In this document: positions 17,925-26,057 of the stretch, piece by piece | Layout of the letters: each line of letters starts with the position of its first letter | Position numbering within the stretch: the first letter of the stretch is position 1 | DNA from: Segatella buccae ATCC 33574 | GTDB lineage: Bacteria > Bacteroidota > Bacteroidia > Bacteroidales > Bacteroidaceae | Reading direction: 5' to 3' | Assembly (NCBI RefSeq): GCF_000184945.1 | Contig: NZ_GL586311.1 | Location: 2,355,295 to 2,419,294, forward strand | DNA: 64,000 nucleotides | Notes under the pieces: generated by a model | What the model saw: only the letters and a program-made list of their open reading frames with translations | Database searches by the model: none | What the model was told of the DNA's origin: nothing | Position numbers and translations under genes: made by a program

Positions 17925-19274
17925 GTGAAACGTTTTAAACATCTTTTCGGCGCACTCTCCGTCGTGATTTTAACCTCTTTTACGACGGTCGACGCAGCCG
18001 TTCCTACACCGGTTCCGGGTGCCACCGCCTCTGTCGAAGAAGGCAATGCGACAGCTGTACCGAACGCTTCCAAAGGAGCATCGGCCCCTGACGGATGGCT
18101 CGACTCGCTCGACATCGGTCTGCTCACCTGTGGACCGGGGCAGGAAGTGTACTCCTATTACGGGCACACGGCACTGCGTATAAACGATCGTGCCCACGGA
18201 CAAGACATCGTTGTGAATTACGGTATCTTCTCGTTTCGCCAGAACCATTTCATTCTGCGCTTCGTGTTTGGTCTCACCGACTACTCTATGGGCATCGTGT
18301 CCACCAGCGATTTCATTGCCGAATATGCCTCCGAGGGGCGCTGGGTGGTGGAACAGCGGCTGCATCTCTCACCAACCGAGAAGCTCCGCATCGTCAACGC
18401 CATCAACGAAAACTATTTGCCCGAGAACAGGACATACCGCTACAACTATTTTTACGACAACTGTACGACGCGGGCTCGCGATATGGTGCTCAACCATCTC
18501 GACTCGGGTATCCTGCTCGGTCTAGCCGATACTCATGCGTCGGCCGGCACACGACACATGGAAGAACCACCTGCCGGGGCGATCTATCCCTCATGGAGAC
18601 AACTCATCCACGCCCACAACGGTAACCATCGCTGGGCGCGTTTCGGCAATGACTTGCTTCTCGGGTTCAAAGCCGACAGCCCGACGACCTATGGGGAGCA
18701 GGAGTTTCTACCCGACAACTTGCGCAGGGACTTTGACGCCGTGCGCCGTACGATGCCGAGCTATGCCGTCGTCGGACTGGTAGACACTACTGTATGGCTC
18801 ATTCCAGCACAGCAAATAACCGTGGAGAGCGGCTCCGAAACCTTCGCCGACCGCATCACCCCACTTGACGCATTCCTCGCTTTGGCCGCCATCGTGGCAC
18901 TGCTGACCGTATGGGAACGCAAAAAGAAGTTAAACTTCTGGTGGCTTGACCTCCAGCTCATGCTGGTTTCAGGATTGGCAGGAATCGTCTTGTTGGCTAT
19001 GGTGTTCTCGCAGCACCCCACAGTGAGACTCAACTTGCAGATATTGTTGCTTAACCCGCTGAACACCATATATCTATACCCTGTGATAAAACAACTGCGC
19101 AAAGGGCACATCCATCGCTATTGGTATGTCTGGACAGGGATGGTTGTTGCCGGTATTTTGGGCTACATGCTCCAAGAATACGCCGAGGGCATCATCGTTT
19201 TGGCATTCATTTTGCTGGGTAGGGGCATTGTGCAATGTACACACCGACAACAAATAGAGCTCACCGACCGATGA
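17925..19274 (+). CDS. DUF4105 (Lnb N-terminal-like) membrane protein
   Basis: A 449-residue protein starting with GTG at 17925, the only start that yields the signal segment KRFKHLFGALSVVILTSF. A DUF4105/Lnb-type periplasmic domain covers about residues 60-270, with YYGHTALRIND and NYFYDNCTTRARDM, a His/Cys pair reminiscent of NlpC/P60-like enzymes. The last 170 residues carry about five or six transmembrane helices. In other bacteria Lnb-related domains act on lipoprotein N-termini, so a lipoprotein-processing role is possible but not shown. Its stop overlaps the start of the next ORF (ATGA). Confidence 0.8.
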   Translation: MKRFKHLFGALSVVILTSFTTVDAAVPTPVPGATASVEEGNATAVPNASKGASAPDGWLDSLDIGLLTCGPGQEVYSYYGHTALRINDRAHGQDIVVNYGIFSFRQNHFILRFVFGLTDYSMGIVSTSDFIAEYASEGRWVVEQRLHLSPTEKLRIVNAINENYLPENRTYRYNYFYDNCTTRARDMVLNHLDSGILLGLADTHASAGTRHMEEPPAGAIYPSWRQLIHAHNGNHRWARFGNDLLLGFKADSPTTYGEQEFLPDNLRRDFDAVRRTMPSYAVVGLVDTTVWLIPAQQITVESGSETFADRITPLDAFLALAAIVALLTVWERKKKLNFWWLDLQLMLVSGLAGIVLLAMVFSQHPTVRLNLQILLLNPLNTIYLYPVIKQLRKGHIHRYWYVWTGMVVAGILGYMLQEYAEGIIVLAFILLGRGIVQCTHRQQIELTDR

Positions 19275-19663
19275 TGAACCGATATATCACAGCCCTGCTC
19301 GTTGTACTCGCTGCAACAGGTGTCGAAGCGCAGACCTACCGGTCGGCACTCAAATTGGCGTTGGGTGACCTCTCGGCCGAGCAAATTATCGGTCAACCAG
19401 AAGCCAAAGCACTAGAAGAAGATCTCCTGACCATCATCAAAGCCCTCAAGCAGGCCGATCTTAATGGTCCTCACGAACTGAAACACATCACTGGCACGGC
19501 TTTTTTCCGTGCCACCGAAGAGGCTTTACAGCCTGCGGTCACGAAGACCTGCCCCGCCGAGGGAGAGGCATCGTTATTGATCGCAGACTGTAAGGTTTTT
19601 GTTTTTATTCGAGGACCCGATGATACAAGAGCCGTTTGGGCTCTATTCGAAAGAAATGCGTAA
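19271..19663 (+). CDS. Small secreted ORF upstream of secA; candidate SecM-like arrest peptide
   Basis: A 130-residue ORF whose ATG overlaps the previous stop. Residues 1-22 form a signal peptide (MNRYITALLVVLAATGVEA). The rest is a helical linker without a family I recognise. Near the C terminus is the segment KVFVFIRGPDDTRAVW (108-123), where I113-R114-G115-P116 recalls the I-R-A-G-P end of the E. coli SecM arrest motif. The codons for V109-R114 form one arm of a 17-bp hairpin whose other arm lies 13-29 nt before the secA ATG (see 19596-19707). The gene ends 56 nt before secA. Export-sensitive stalling that opens the secA start is an inference from layout; stalling has not been shown and the motif is not identical. 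Confidence 0.6.
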   Translation: MMNRYITALLVVLAATGVEAQTYRSALKLALGDLSAEQIIGQPEAKALEEDLLTIIKALKQADLNGPHELKHITGTAFFRATEEALQPAVTKTCPAEGEASLLIADCKVFVFIRGPDDTRAVWALFERNA

Positions 19664-19707
19664 TCCATGATTTCTGCCCTACGGGCAATATCGAATAAAA
19701 ACAAAAA
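19596..19707 (+). promoter_or_regulatory. secA leader hairpin, candidate translational switch
   Basis: 19596-19612 (tttttgtttttattcga) is the exact reverse complement of 19691-19707. The enclosed RNA has small hairpins at 19628-19644 (agagcc/ggctct) and 19676-19686 (gccc/gggc). A second copy of tattcga at 19644-19650 could pair with 19691-19697 instead. The right arm is the A-rich region before the secA ATG (19720), the part Bacteroidota use in place of a Shine-Dalgarno site. Only three of the 17 pairs are G-C, so the stem is modest. Confidence 0.6.
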
Positions 19708-19719
19708 GACAAACAAAAC

Positions 19720-22700
19720 ATGAATTTCAGTAAAATATTAAAAAGTCTATTCGGAGACAAGTCGTCTCGTGACATGAAACTCATTCAGCCTTTCGTGGAA
19801 GAGGTGAAGAAGAAATATCCCGAAATCAAGGCGTTGAGCAATGACCAACTGCGCGCCAAGACCAAAGAAATACAGCAATACGTGCAGCAGTCGGCCAAAG
19901 AACAGAAAGACAAGATCTCCAAACTCAAGGCTACCATCGAAGACACACCCATCGACGAACGCGAAGAGATATTCAACCAGATAGACAAATTGGAGAAAGA
20001 GGCACTTGACATCTACGAGAAGGCACTCAACGAGGTGATGCCCACGGCTTTCGCCATCGTAAAAGATACGGCTCGCCGCTTTGCCGAAAATGAGGAAACA
20101 GTGGTCACTGCCACCGACTTCGATCGTGAACTGGCGGCTGATCCGGCCAAGGACTTCATCACCATCGACGGCGATAAGGCCATCTATCACAACCACTGGA
20201 CGGCAGGCGGCAATGACCTGAAATGGGAAATGGTGCACTACGACGTGCAACTCTTCGGAGGCGTGGTGCTCCATCAGGGCAAAATCGCCGAAATGGCAAC
20301 GGGTGAAGGTAAAACCCTTGTGGCCACGTTGCCTGTGTTTCTCAACGCTCTTACGGGCAACGGCGTGCATGTGGTAACGGTGAACGACTATCTGGCCAAG
20401 CGCGACTCCGAGTGGATGGGCCCGCTCTATGAGTTCAACGGACTGTCGGTGGACTGTATCGACAAGCACCAACCTAACTCCGAGGCTCGCCGTCGCGCCT
20501 ATCAGGCCGACATCACCTTCGGCACCAACAATGAGTTCGGCTTCGACTATCTGCGCGACAACATGGCCGTGTCGCCTGCCGACCTCGTGCAGCGGCAACA
20601 CAACTACGCCATCGTCGACGAGGTAGACTCCGTACTCATCGACGATGCCCGCACGCCGCTCATTATCTCCGGTCCCGTGCCCAAAGGCGACGACCAGATG
20701 TTTGAGGAATACCAGCCCCTCGTGGAACGCCTCTACGAGGTACAGCGCAAACTGGCTACGGAATTTTTGGCCGAAGCCCGCAGTAAAATCAAGGAGGGCA
20801 ACGAGAAGAAAGACCAAAAGATGCTTGACGAGGGATTCCTCGCCCTCTACCGTTCGTTCAAGTGTTTGCCCAAGAACAAGCCGCTCATCAAGTATCTCTC
20901 GGAAGAAGGAATCAAAGCCGGTATGCTCAAAACGGAGGAATACTACATGGCCAATAACAACCGTGAGATGCCAAAGGCCGTGGAACCACTCTACTTCGTG
21001 GTGGACGAGAAGCTCAACTCCTGCGACCTCACCGACAAGGGAACCGAGTGGTTGGCCAAGCAGGTGAACGACAAAAACCTCTTCGTGTTGCCCGACATCA
21101 CCTCGCAGCTCTCCGCACTCGAAGCAGAAACCGGCCTGAGTGATCAGGAACGCCTTGACCGCAAAGACGAGATGCTAAGCTACTATGCCGTGCAGAGCGA
21201 GCGCGTACACACCCTGCAACAGTTGCTCAAGGCCTACACCATGTTCAACAAGGACGATGAATATGTGGTGATGAACGACGAGGTGAAAATCGTAGACGAA
21301 CAGACGGGCCGTATCATGGAGGGCCGCCGGTGGAGCGACGGACTGCATCAGGCCATTGAGGCTAAAGAGCATGTGAAAGTGGAGGCTGCCACGCAGACCT
21401 TTGCCACCATCACACTGCAAAACTACTTCCGCATGTATCACAAGCTGGCCGGTATGACCGGTACGGCATCCACCGAGGCCGGCGAGTTCTGGGACATCTA
21501 TAAACTCGATGTGGTGGAGATTCCCACCAACCGCCCCATTGCCCGCAACGATCAGGAAGACCGTGTCTACAAGACCCAGCGCGAGAAATACAATGCCGTG
21601 ATCGAGGAGATTGAAGCCATGCGCAACAGCGGTCGTCCAAGCCTCGTGGGCACCACTTCTGTGGAAATATCCGAACTGCTGAGCAAGATGCTGAGTATGC
21701 GCAAGATACCTCACCAGGTGCTCAATGCCAAACTCCACCAAAAGGAAGCCGACATCGTAGCCGAGGCCGGACGCTCCACCAATGGGTTGGGGGCCGTGAC
21801 CATCGCTACCAACATGGCCGGACGCGGTACCGACATCAAGCTCTCACCTGAGGTGAAGGCTGCCGGTGGACTTGCCATCATCGGCACCGAGCGCCATGAG
21901 AGCCGCCGTGTAGACCGCCAGTTGCGCGGTCGTGCAGGCCGTCAAGGCGACCCGGGGTCCTCTGTGTTCTACGTTTCGCTCGAAGACAAACTCATGCGCC
22001 TTTTCGGCAGCGAGCGCATCGCCAAAGTGATGGACCGTCTCGGATTTGAAGATGGCGAACGCATTGAGAGTTCGATGATATCCAATTCCATTGAGCGCGC
22101 ACAGAAGAAGGTAGAGGAAAACAACTTCGGCATCCGTAAACACCTGCTCGAATACGACGACGTGATGAACAAACAGCGCACCGTGATCTACGAGAAGCGC
22201 CGTCACGCCCTCATGGGTGAGCGCATCGGCATGGACATTACCAACATCATCTGGGACCGCGTGGTCAACATCATCGAGAACAACGACTACGAGGGAGCCA
22301 AGGAGCAGTTCCTCAAGGTGCTGGCCATGGAAGTGCCATTCAGTGAAGACGAGTTCATCTCCACCGCCAAGGCCGATCTCGAGGAGCGCGTGTTCCAAGA
22401 GACGATGGCCGTGTTTAAGCGTAAGACCGACCGCATACAGAGCGTGGCCTGGCCTATCATAAAAGAGGTGTATGAAAATCAAGGAGCCATCTACGAGCGT
22501 ATCATGGTGCCCATCACCGATGGAAAGCGCGTCTACAACATCGGCTGCAACCTCAAAGAAGCCTACGACTCGGAGGCCAAATCGGTGGTGAAGCAATTTG
22601 AGAAGGTCATCATGCTTCACATCATCGACGACTGTTGGAAGGAGAACCTGCGCCAGCTCGACGAGTTACGCCACTCCGTGCAGAACGCTTCCTACGAGCA

Positions 22701-23052
22701 GAAAGACCCGCTGCTCATCTTCAAGCTCGAGAGTGCCAAACTTTGGGATGCCATGATTGACGAGATGAACAACCGCACGGCCTCCATCCTCATGCGTGGA
22801 CAGATACCCGAGATGCAGCAGCAGGTGCAGGAAGCCGCACCCGAGGAGCGCAGCCAACGCTACATGGAGCAGAAAGACGATCTTGAAGAGGCCCGTCGAG
22901 CCCAACAGCAGGCTGCCAATCAAGACACGCGTGCCACAGGTGGCCGACCCCATCACCAGCCCATCGTGAAAGAAGCCATGCCGCGCCCCAATGACCCGTG
23001 CCCCTGCGGTTCGGGCAAGAAATTCAAGAATTGCCACGGCCGCAACCTCTAA
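19720..23052 (+). CDS. secA: Preprotein translocase ATPase SecA
   Basis: The motor of the SecYEG export channel, 1110 aa, at the long end for the family and usual for Bacteroidota. The DEAD-type nucleotide site has ATGEGKT (near residue 194) and [13 protein letters not shown] (near 298). [15 protein letters not shown] and the arginine-rich [20 protein letters not shown] segment belong to the second ATPase fold. The C terminus carries the zinc-binding SecB/ribosome-contact tail [14 protein letters not shown]. It follows the small secreted ORF and probably shares its message; no TAnnTTTG box lies in the 56-nt gap. Confidence 0.98.
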   Translation: MNFSKILKSLFGDKSSRDMKLIQPFVEEVKKKYPEIKALSNDQLRAKTKEIQQYVQQSAKEQKDKISKLKATIEDTPIDEREEIFNQIDKLEKEALDIYEKALNEVMPTAFAIVKDTARRFAENEETVVTATDFDRELAADPAKDFITIDGDKAIYHNHWTAGGNDLKWEMVHYDVQLFGGVVLHQGKIAEMATGEGKTLVATLPVFLNALTGNGVHVVTVNDYLAKRDSEWMGPLYEFNGLSVDCIDKHQPNSEARRRAYQADITFGTNNEFGFDYLRDNMAVSPADLVQRQHNYAIVDEVDSVLIDDARTPLIISGPVPKGDDQMFEEYQPLVERLYEVQRKLATEFLAEARSKIKEGNEKKDQKMLDEGFLALYRSFKCLPKNKPLIKYLSEEGIKAGMLKTEEYYMANNNREMPKAVEPLYFVVDEKLNSCDLTDKGTEWLAKQVNDKNLFVLPDITSQLSALEAETGLSDQERLDRKDEMLSYYAVQSERVHTLQQLLKAYTMFNKDDEYVVMNDEVKIVDEQTGRIMEGRRWSDGLHQAIEAKEHVKVEAATQTFATITLQNYFRMYHKLAGMTGTASTEAGEFWDIYKLDVVEIPTNRPIARNDQEDRVYKTQREKYNAVIEEIEAMRNSGRPSLVGTTSVEISELLSKMLSMRKIPHQVLNAKLHQKEADIVAEAGRSTNGLGAVTIATNMAGRGTDIKLSPEVKAAGGLAIIGTERHESRRVDRQLRGRAGRQGDPGSSVFYVSLEDKLMRLFGSERIAKVMDRLGFEDGERIESSMISNSIERAQKKVEENNFGIRKHLLEYDDVMNKQRTVIYEKRRHALMGERIGMDITNIIWDRVVNIIENNDYEGAKEQFLKVLAMEVPFSEDEFISTAKADLEERVFQETMAVFKRKTDRIQSVAWPIIKEVYENQGAIYERIMVPITDGKRVYNIGCNLKEAYDSEAKSVVKQFEKVIMLHIIDDCWKENLRQLDELRHSVQNASYEQKDPLLIFKLESAKLWDAMIDEMNNRTASILMRGQIPEMQQQVQEAAPEERSQRYMEQKDDLEEARRAQQQAANQDTRATGGRPHHQPIVKEAMPRPNDPCPCGSGKKFKNCHGRNL

Positions 23053-23078
23053 GCGGGCTGAACCGAAACACATAAACC

Positions 23079-23117
23079 AAGAGGACATGCCTTTCTTGCC
23101 GGGCATGTCCTCTTTTT
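23079..23117 (+). terminator. Terminator of secA
   Basis: 23079-23091 (aagaggacatgcc) pairs perfectly with 23102-23114, followed by a T run to 23117. Confidence 0.92.
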
Positions 23118-23246
23118 GTATTTCCTCCCCATAGTCTTGCTCCACACGAACCAACGTATACCTTTGGAAATACAAAAACAAAAGTATTCCCATCACAAAG
23201 CAAATAGAGGAATCAAGGGTATTCCTGTCTTTTCCACCCCAAAAAT

Positions 23247-23277
23247 TTTGCACTCTGCAAAAGTTATGCTATTTTTG
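23247..23277 (+). promoter_or_regulatory. Promoter of the Wza-like gene
   Basis: TTTG 23247-23250, 19 nt, TATTTTTG 23270-23277: a full consensus match. The leader is about 16 nt. Confidence 0.7.
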
Positions 23278-23297
23278 CAAAGCAAATATATTCACCA

Positions 23298-24104
23298 ATG
23301 AAGAAACTGTCAATCTTGCTCCTCATAGCCATAGCACTACTGTCGCTCGGCGCGTGTAAATCAGCCGAGTTTGCCAAGCAGGTAGCCTATTTCCAAAACG
23401 CAGACGAGGCTGATCTTACGGGCTCGAAGCGTCCATTCGATGCGCACATCATGCCCAAAGACTATCTGCAGATCACCGTACACGCGCTTGATCCGCGCGC
23501 GTCGGACCTCTTCAACCTCAACGTGCAAACCACCACAGGCACCACCGCCACTTCCTACGCGAGCAACAGCACACAGCTCTACCTCGTAGACAATGATGGC
23601 AACATTCAGTTTCCCGTGGTAGGCAAGATAGCACTGAGCGGACTCACCGTCAGGCAAGCCGAGGAGCACATCATGGACAAGATAGCACCCTACTTCACCC
23701 AGAATGCCGGAGCCATGGTGACAGTGAAGATGCAAAACTATGTGGTCACCGTGACGGGAGAAGTGGCCAATCCGAAGTCCATCACCGTGCCCACTGAGAA
23801 AATCAGCATCCTTGAGGCCATCGCCCAAGCCGGCGACCTAACCATCTACGGCCGCCGCGACAACGTAATGCTCATCCGCGAAGACGCTACAGGGGCCAAG
23901 GTGGTTCACCGCTTCAACCTCAATGATGCCAATGTGCTCAACGACCCTTACTACTATCTCCAGCAAAACGACGTGGTGTACGTGGAACCCAACGAGGTGA
24001 AGAAAGGGGCATCCGAAATCAGCACGAGCACCACCTACTGGTTTTCACTGGCCGGAATATCCACTTCCGTGGCTACGCTCATCTCCAACATTTGGCGCAA
24101 ATAA
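23298..24104 (+). CDS. Wza/BexD-like polysaccharide export lipoprotein
   Basis: A 268-residue lipoprotein; the lipobox LSLGAC places the modified cysteine at residue 20. A polysaccharide-export (Poly_export) domain covers about residues 45-135 (HIMPKDYLQITVHALDPR), followed by an SLBB domain near 145-205 (TVTGEVANPKSITVP). A short hydrophobic C-terminal segment ends the protein. In capsule loci such proteins form the outer membrane channel with a Wzc-type kinase, but none is encoded nearby, so it probably works with genes elsewhere. Confidence 0.85.
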   Translation: MKKLSILLLIAIALLSLGACKSAEFAKQVAYFQNADEADLTGSKRPFDAHIMPKDYLQITVHALDPRASDLFNLNVQTTTGTTATSYASNSTQLYLVDNDGNIQFPVVGKIALSGLTVRQAEEHIMDKIAPYFTQNAGAMVTVKMQNYVVTVTGEVANPKSITVPTEKISILEAIAQAGDLTIYGRRDNVMLIREDATGAKVVHRFNLNDANVLNDPYYYLQQNDVVYVEPNEVKKGASEISTSTTYWFSLAGISTSVATLISNIWRK

Positions 24105-24139
24105 GGTAACCATTGCCGGTACTTCGGAATATTTACATT

Positions 24140-24220
24140 TATTACTCCGCATCGGCATCTCGATCTAAAAATATTATCTTTGCATCAACAAGGGAAACAC
24201 ACGGTGTTTCCCTTGTTTCA
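24140..24220 (+). repeat. Dispersed promoter-hairpin element, copy B
   Basis: TATCTTTGCATC at 24175-24186 is followed by a perfect 14-bp hairpin (24187-24200 with 24204-24217, loop acg). CCGCATCGG at 24147-24155 resembles the motif upstream of copies A and C. The stem, AGGGAAACAC, is close to copy A's AAGGAAGCAC. No TTTG is found at the -33 position, and the later parts of A and C are not seen at the same offsets. It lies about 70 nt past the Wza-like gene on the same strand. Confidence 0.55.
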
Positions 24221-24400
24221 ATGCCTAATCCTTTCAAATCCCCCCAACAGTCCCTATCCCATACCTCCTAAAGAGGCTCTTCCGTTACTTCTGCCAAAAC
24301 TGAAGGATGGTAATTTCCACAAACAAAGAGAATGCGGAGGAGGGCCAACACTTGCGTTCGCCCCCCTCCACATTCTAAAGAAAATATCTGTTTGCCGGGG

Positions 24401-25108
24401 TTAGTCCTTCAACGAATAAGTGACAGTAGTGACCACCCTCACCTTTTTAATATAAGGCGTGTTCGAGTCTCGGTCTTCTATCGAGAACTGGCCTTGGTCG
24501 GCATTCATGATCTTATCGAGTTTACTCTTGCTGTTCTCGGCAAACTGTCTGGCTGTCTGTTCGGCATTCTCTATCGCCTCCTGCATCATCTTGGGTTTCA
24601 TCTTGCGAAAGGCGACATACTCATACTTCACAGGGTTGTCGTAACCGCCATCTACGATAGCGACACCTTTTTGGAGAAGTTCGCCCTGACGGGCAATGAT
24701 ACTGCGCACAAGCTTCACATTGTTAGATGTAACCGTGATAATAGACGTGATATTGTAGCGATAAGGCTGCCTGTTGTCACCATACCGCTCGGCATTGAGG
24801 TCGATGACGACAGGAGCATTCACGCTGATTTCACTTGTTTTCACGCCATTGGCTATCAAGAAATGTCTAATGACATGCGTTGTAGTATTAATTTTCTGAT
24901 AGAGTTCGGGTAAGTCGTTGCCTATTTCCTTTGAAAGGATAGGCCACGTCACCTTGTCAGCCTCGACTTCTTTCTCTGACAAGCCCTTCACCACGACCTT
25001 ACGGTCTTTACCTGCCAAGCCATCCAAGCCCGACTTGATGCAACATCCAAGCGCAATGATGCCGATGGCTAAGATTGCAGCTTGCTTGATACCTGTGTTA
25101 ATGTTCAT
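24401..25108 (-). CDS. SIMPL-domain protein (DUF541)
   Basis: A 235-residue protein started at ATG 25108 (MNINTGIKQAAILAIGIIALG), which gives an N-terminal membrane or signal segment; an ATG at 25135 adds nine charged residues. The remainder is a SIMPL domain: VVVKGLSEKEVEADKVTWPI, then a long central helix region and a C-terminal KKVRVVTTVTYSLKD strand. Relatives are periplasmic or surface proteins of unclear role, some linked to stress tolerance. Confidence 0.82.
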   Translation of the reverse strand: MNINTGIKQAAILAIGIIALGCCIKSGLDGLAGKDRKVVVKGLSEKEVEADKVTWPILSKEIGNDLPELYQKINTTTHVIRHFLIANGVKTSEISVNAPVVIDLNAERYGDNRQPYRYNITSIITVTSNNVKLVRSIIARQGELLQKGVAIVDGGYDNPVKYEYVAFRKMKPKMMQEAIENAEQTARQFAENSKSKLDKIMNADQGQFSIEDRDSNTPYIKKVRVVTTVTYSLKD

Positions 25109-25232
25109 AACTTTCCAATTTAAGTTTTCCACCATATAAAAGATGGGGGAGATAAAAAGTAACAGTCATTCGATAAGAATCTATACTTTTGCCTCGCTAA
25201 ATGACAAGTTTTCAACCATTTAAAGAACAACT

Positions 25233-25439
25233 ATGACAAATACAAAGCTAAGCATTTTTTCCGAATCTGCCAACATGTCAAGTGTTAAAAGTCTACTGCA
25301 AACCCATTTCATGGCACTTTTCATTCGCCCGGCTTTTGGTTTTCCACTTTGCAATATACCTTTGGAGAAATCCCACTCAATAGGGATTAAAAGAGATCGT
25401 CCCATCTTCAAAGCCCCGTCTGTAGAAAGAGAACTTTAG
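25233..25439 (+). CDS. Possible small ORF of unknown function
   Basis: A 68-codon frame that begins 41 nt after a TACTTTTG box (25184-25191) and stops directly against the end of the AlkD-like gene. I recognise no family; composition is mixed and there is no clear signal peptide. It could be chance. Confidence 0.2.
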   Translation: MTNTKLSIFSESANMSSVKSLLQTHFMALFIRPAFGFPLCNIPLEKSHSIGIKRDRPIFKAPSVEREL

Positions 25440-26048
25440 TTAAATAAGGGCTCCCAAAGCACTTTGTGCAATCTTTTCGTAGGCATCGCCTAAATCCATA
25501 AATCGGTACACACAATTTGCAGCAGCATGTTTAAGCCCCACATGATCACTTTGAAGGGCGGTCGCCGCATGGTCTATAAACTCGTTTATCCCCCTCTCGT
25601 TAGCCTCCTGTTTTTTCATAAACAAGCGCGAAAGCAGATGATACCCCGTGATTTGGCGCAGTATGTCATCCGATGCAATCCACTGATAAGCCAACACCGG
25701 AGCACTATTTACGTGTTGAAGAAGATTTAACACAAGGATTTCCGCAATCTCCTGCGTCGTGACCTTTTCCATCCAGACATCTATCATGTCGGGCAGCATC
25801 TTTTCCGGCGGCATGATATAGGTCGCCATTATTTTACATTCACGGATGTCCTCTTTCCACAGTTCAATGGCCAACTCGTAGTTCTTGCCATAGCTGGTGG
25901 CCATCTCTTGCAGATTGGTCAGCGGTACACCCCAGTTGAGTTTGTAGACAACCCCTTTCTCACGCATGGAGCTTGAGGCTACTCCGTTCATCATCAGTCT
26001 AAACGACTGCTTGATGGTTTTCACCATTTCATGTATCTCTTCTGTCAT
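25440..26048 (-). CDS. AlkD-like DNA alkylation repair protein (HEAT-like)
   Basis: A 202-residue all-helical protein. The pattern of short paired helices (TTQEIAEILVLNLLQHV, AYQWIASDDILRQITGYHLLSR, HVGLKHAAANCVYRF) matches the HEAT-like fold of AlkD/AlkC relatives that excise alkylated bases. The N-terminal motif GVPLTNLQEMATSYGKNYELAIELWKE contains a tryptophan and acidic residues of the kind used in the AlkD cleft. It follows the dipeptidyl-peptidase gene by nine nt, so it is the last gene of the AraC operon. Confidence 0.75.
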   Translation of the reverse strand: MTEEIHEMVKTIKQSFRLMMNGVASSSMREKGVVYKLNWGVPLTNLQEMATSYGKNYELAIELWKEDIRECKIMATYIMPPEKMLPDMIDVWMEKVTTQEIAEILVLNLLQHVNSAPVLAYQWIASDDILRQITGYHLLSRLFMKKQEANERGINEFIDHAATALQSDHVGLKHAAANCVYRFMDLGDAYEKIAQSALGALI

Positions 26049-26057
26049 ACTTCTTCT

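Noticed and set aside
19747..20817. 356-codon minus-strand frame within secA
   Set aside because: Antisense to secA, whose motifs are unambiguous.
24180..24404. 74-codon plus-strand frame after the Wza-like gene
   Set aside because: It starts inside the copy B hairpin, is rich in prolines and unrelated to any family I know.
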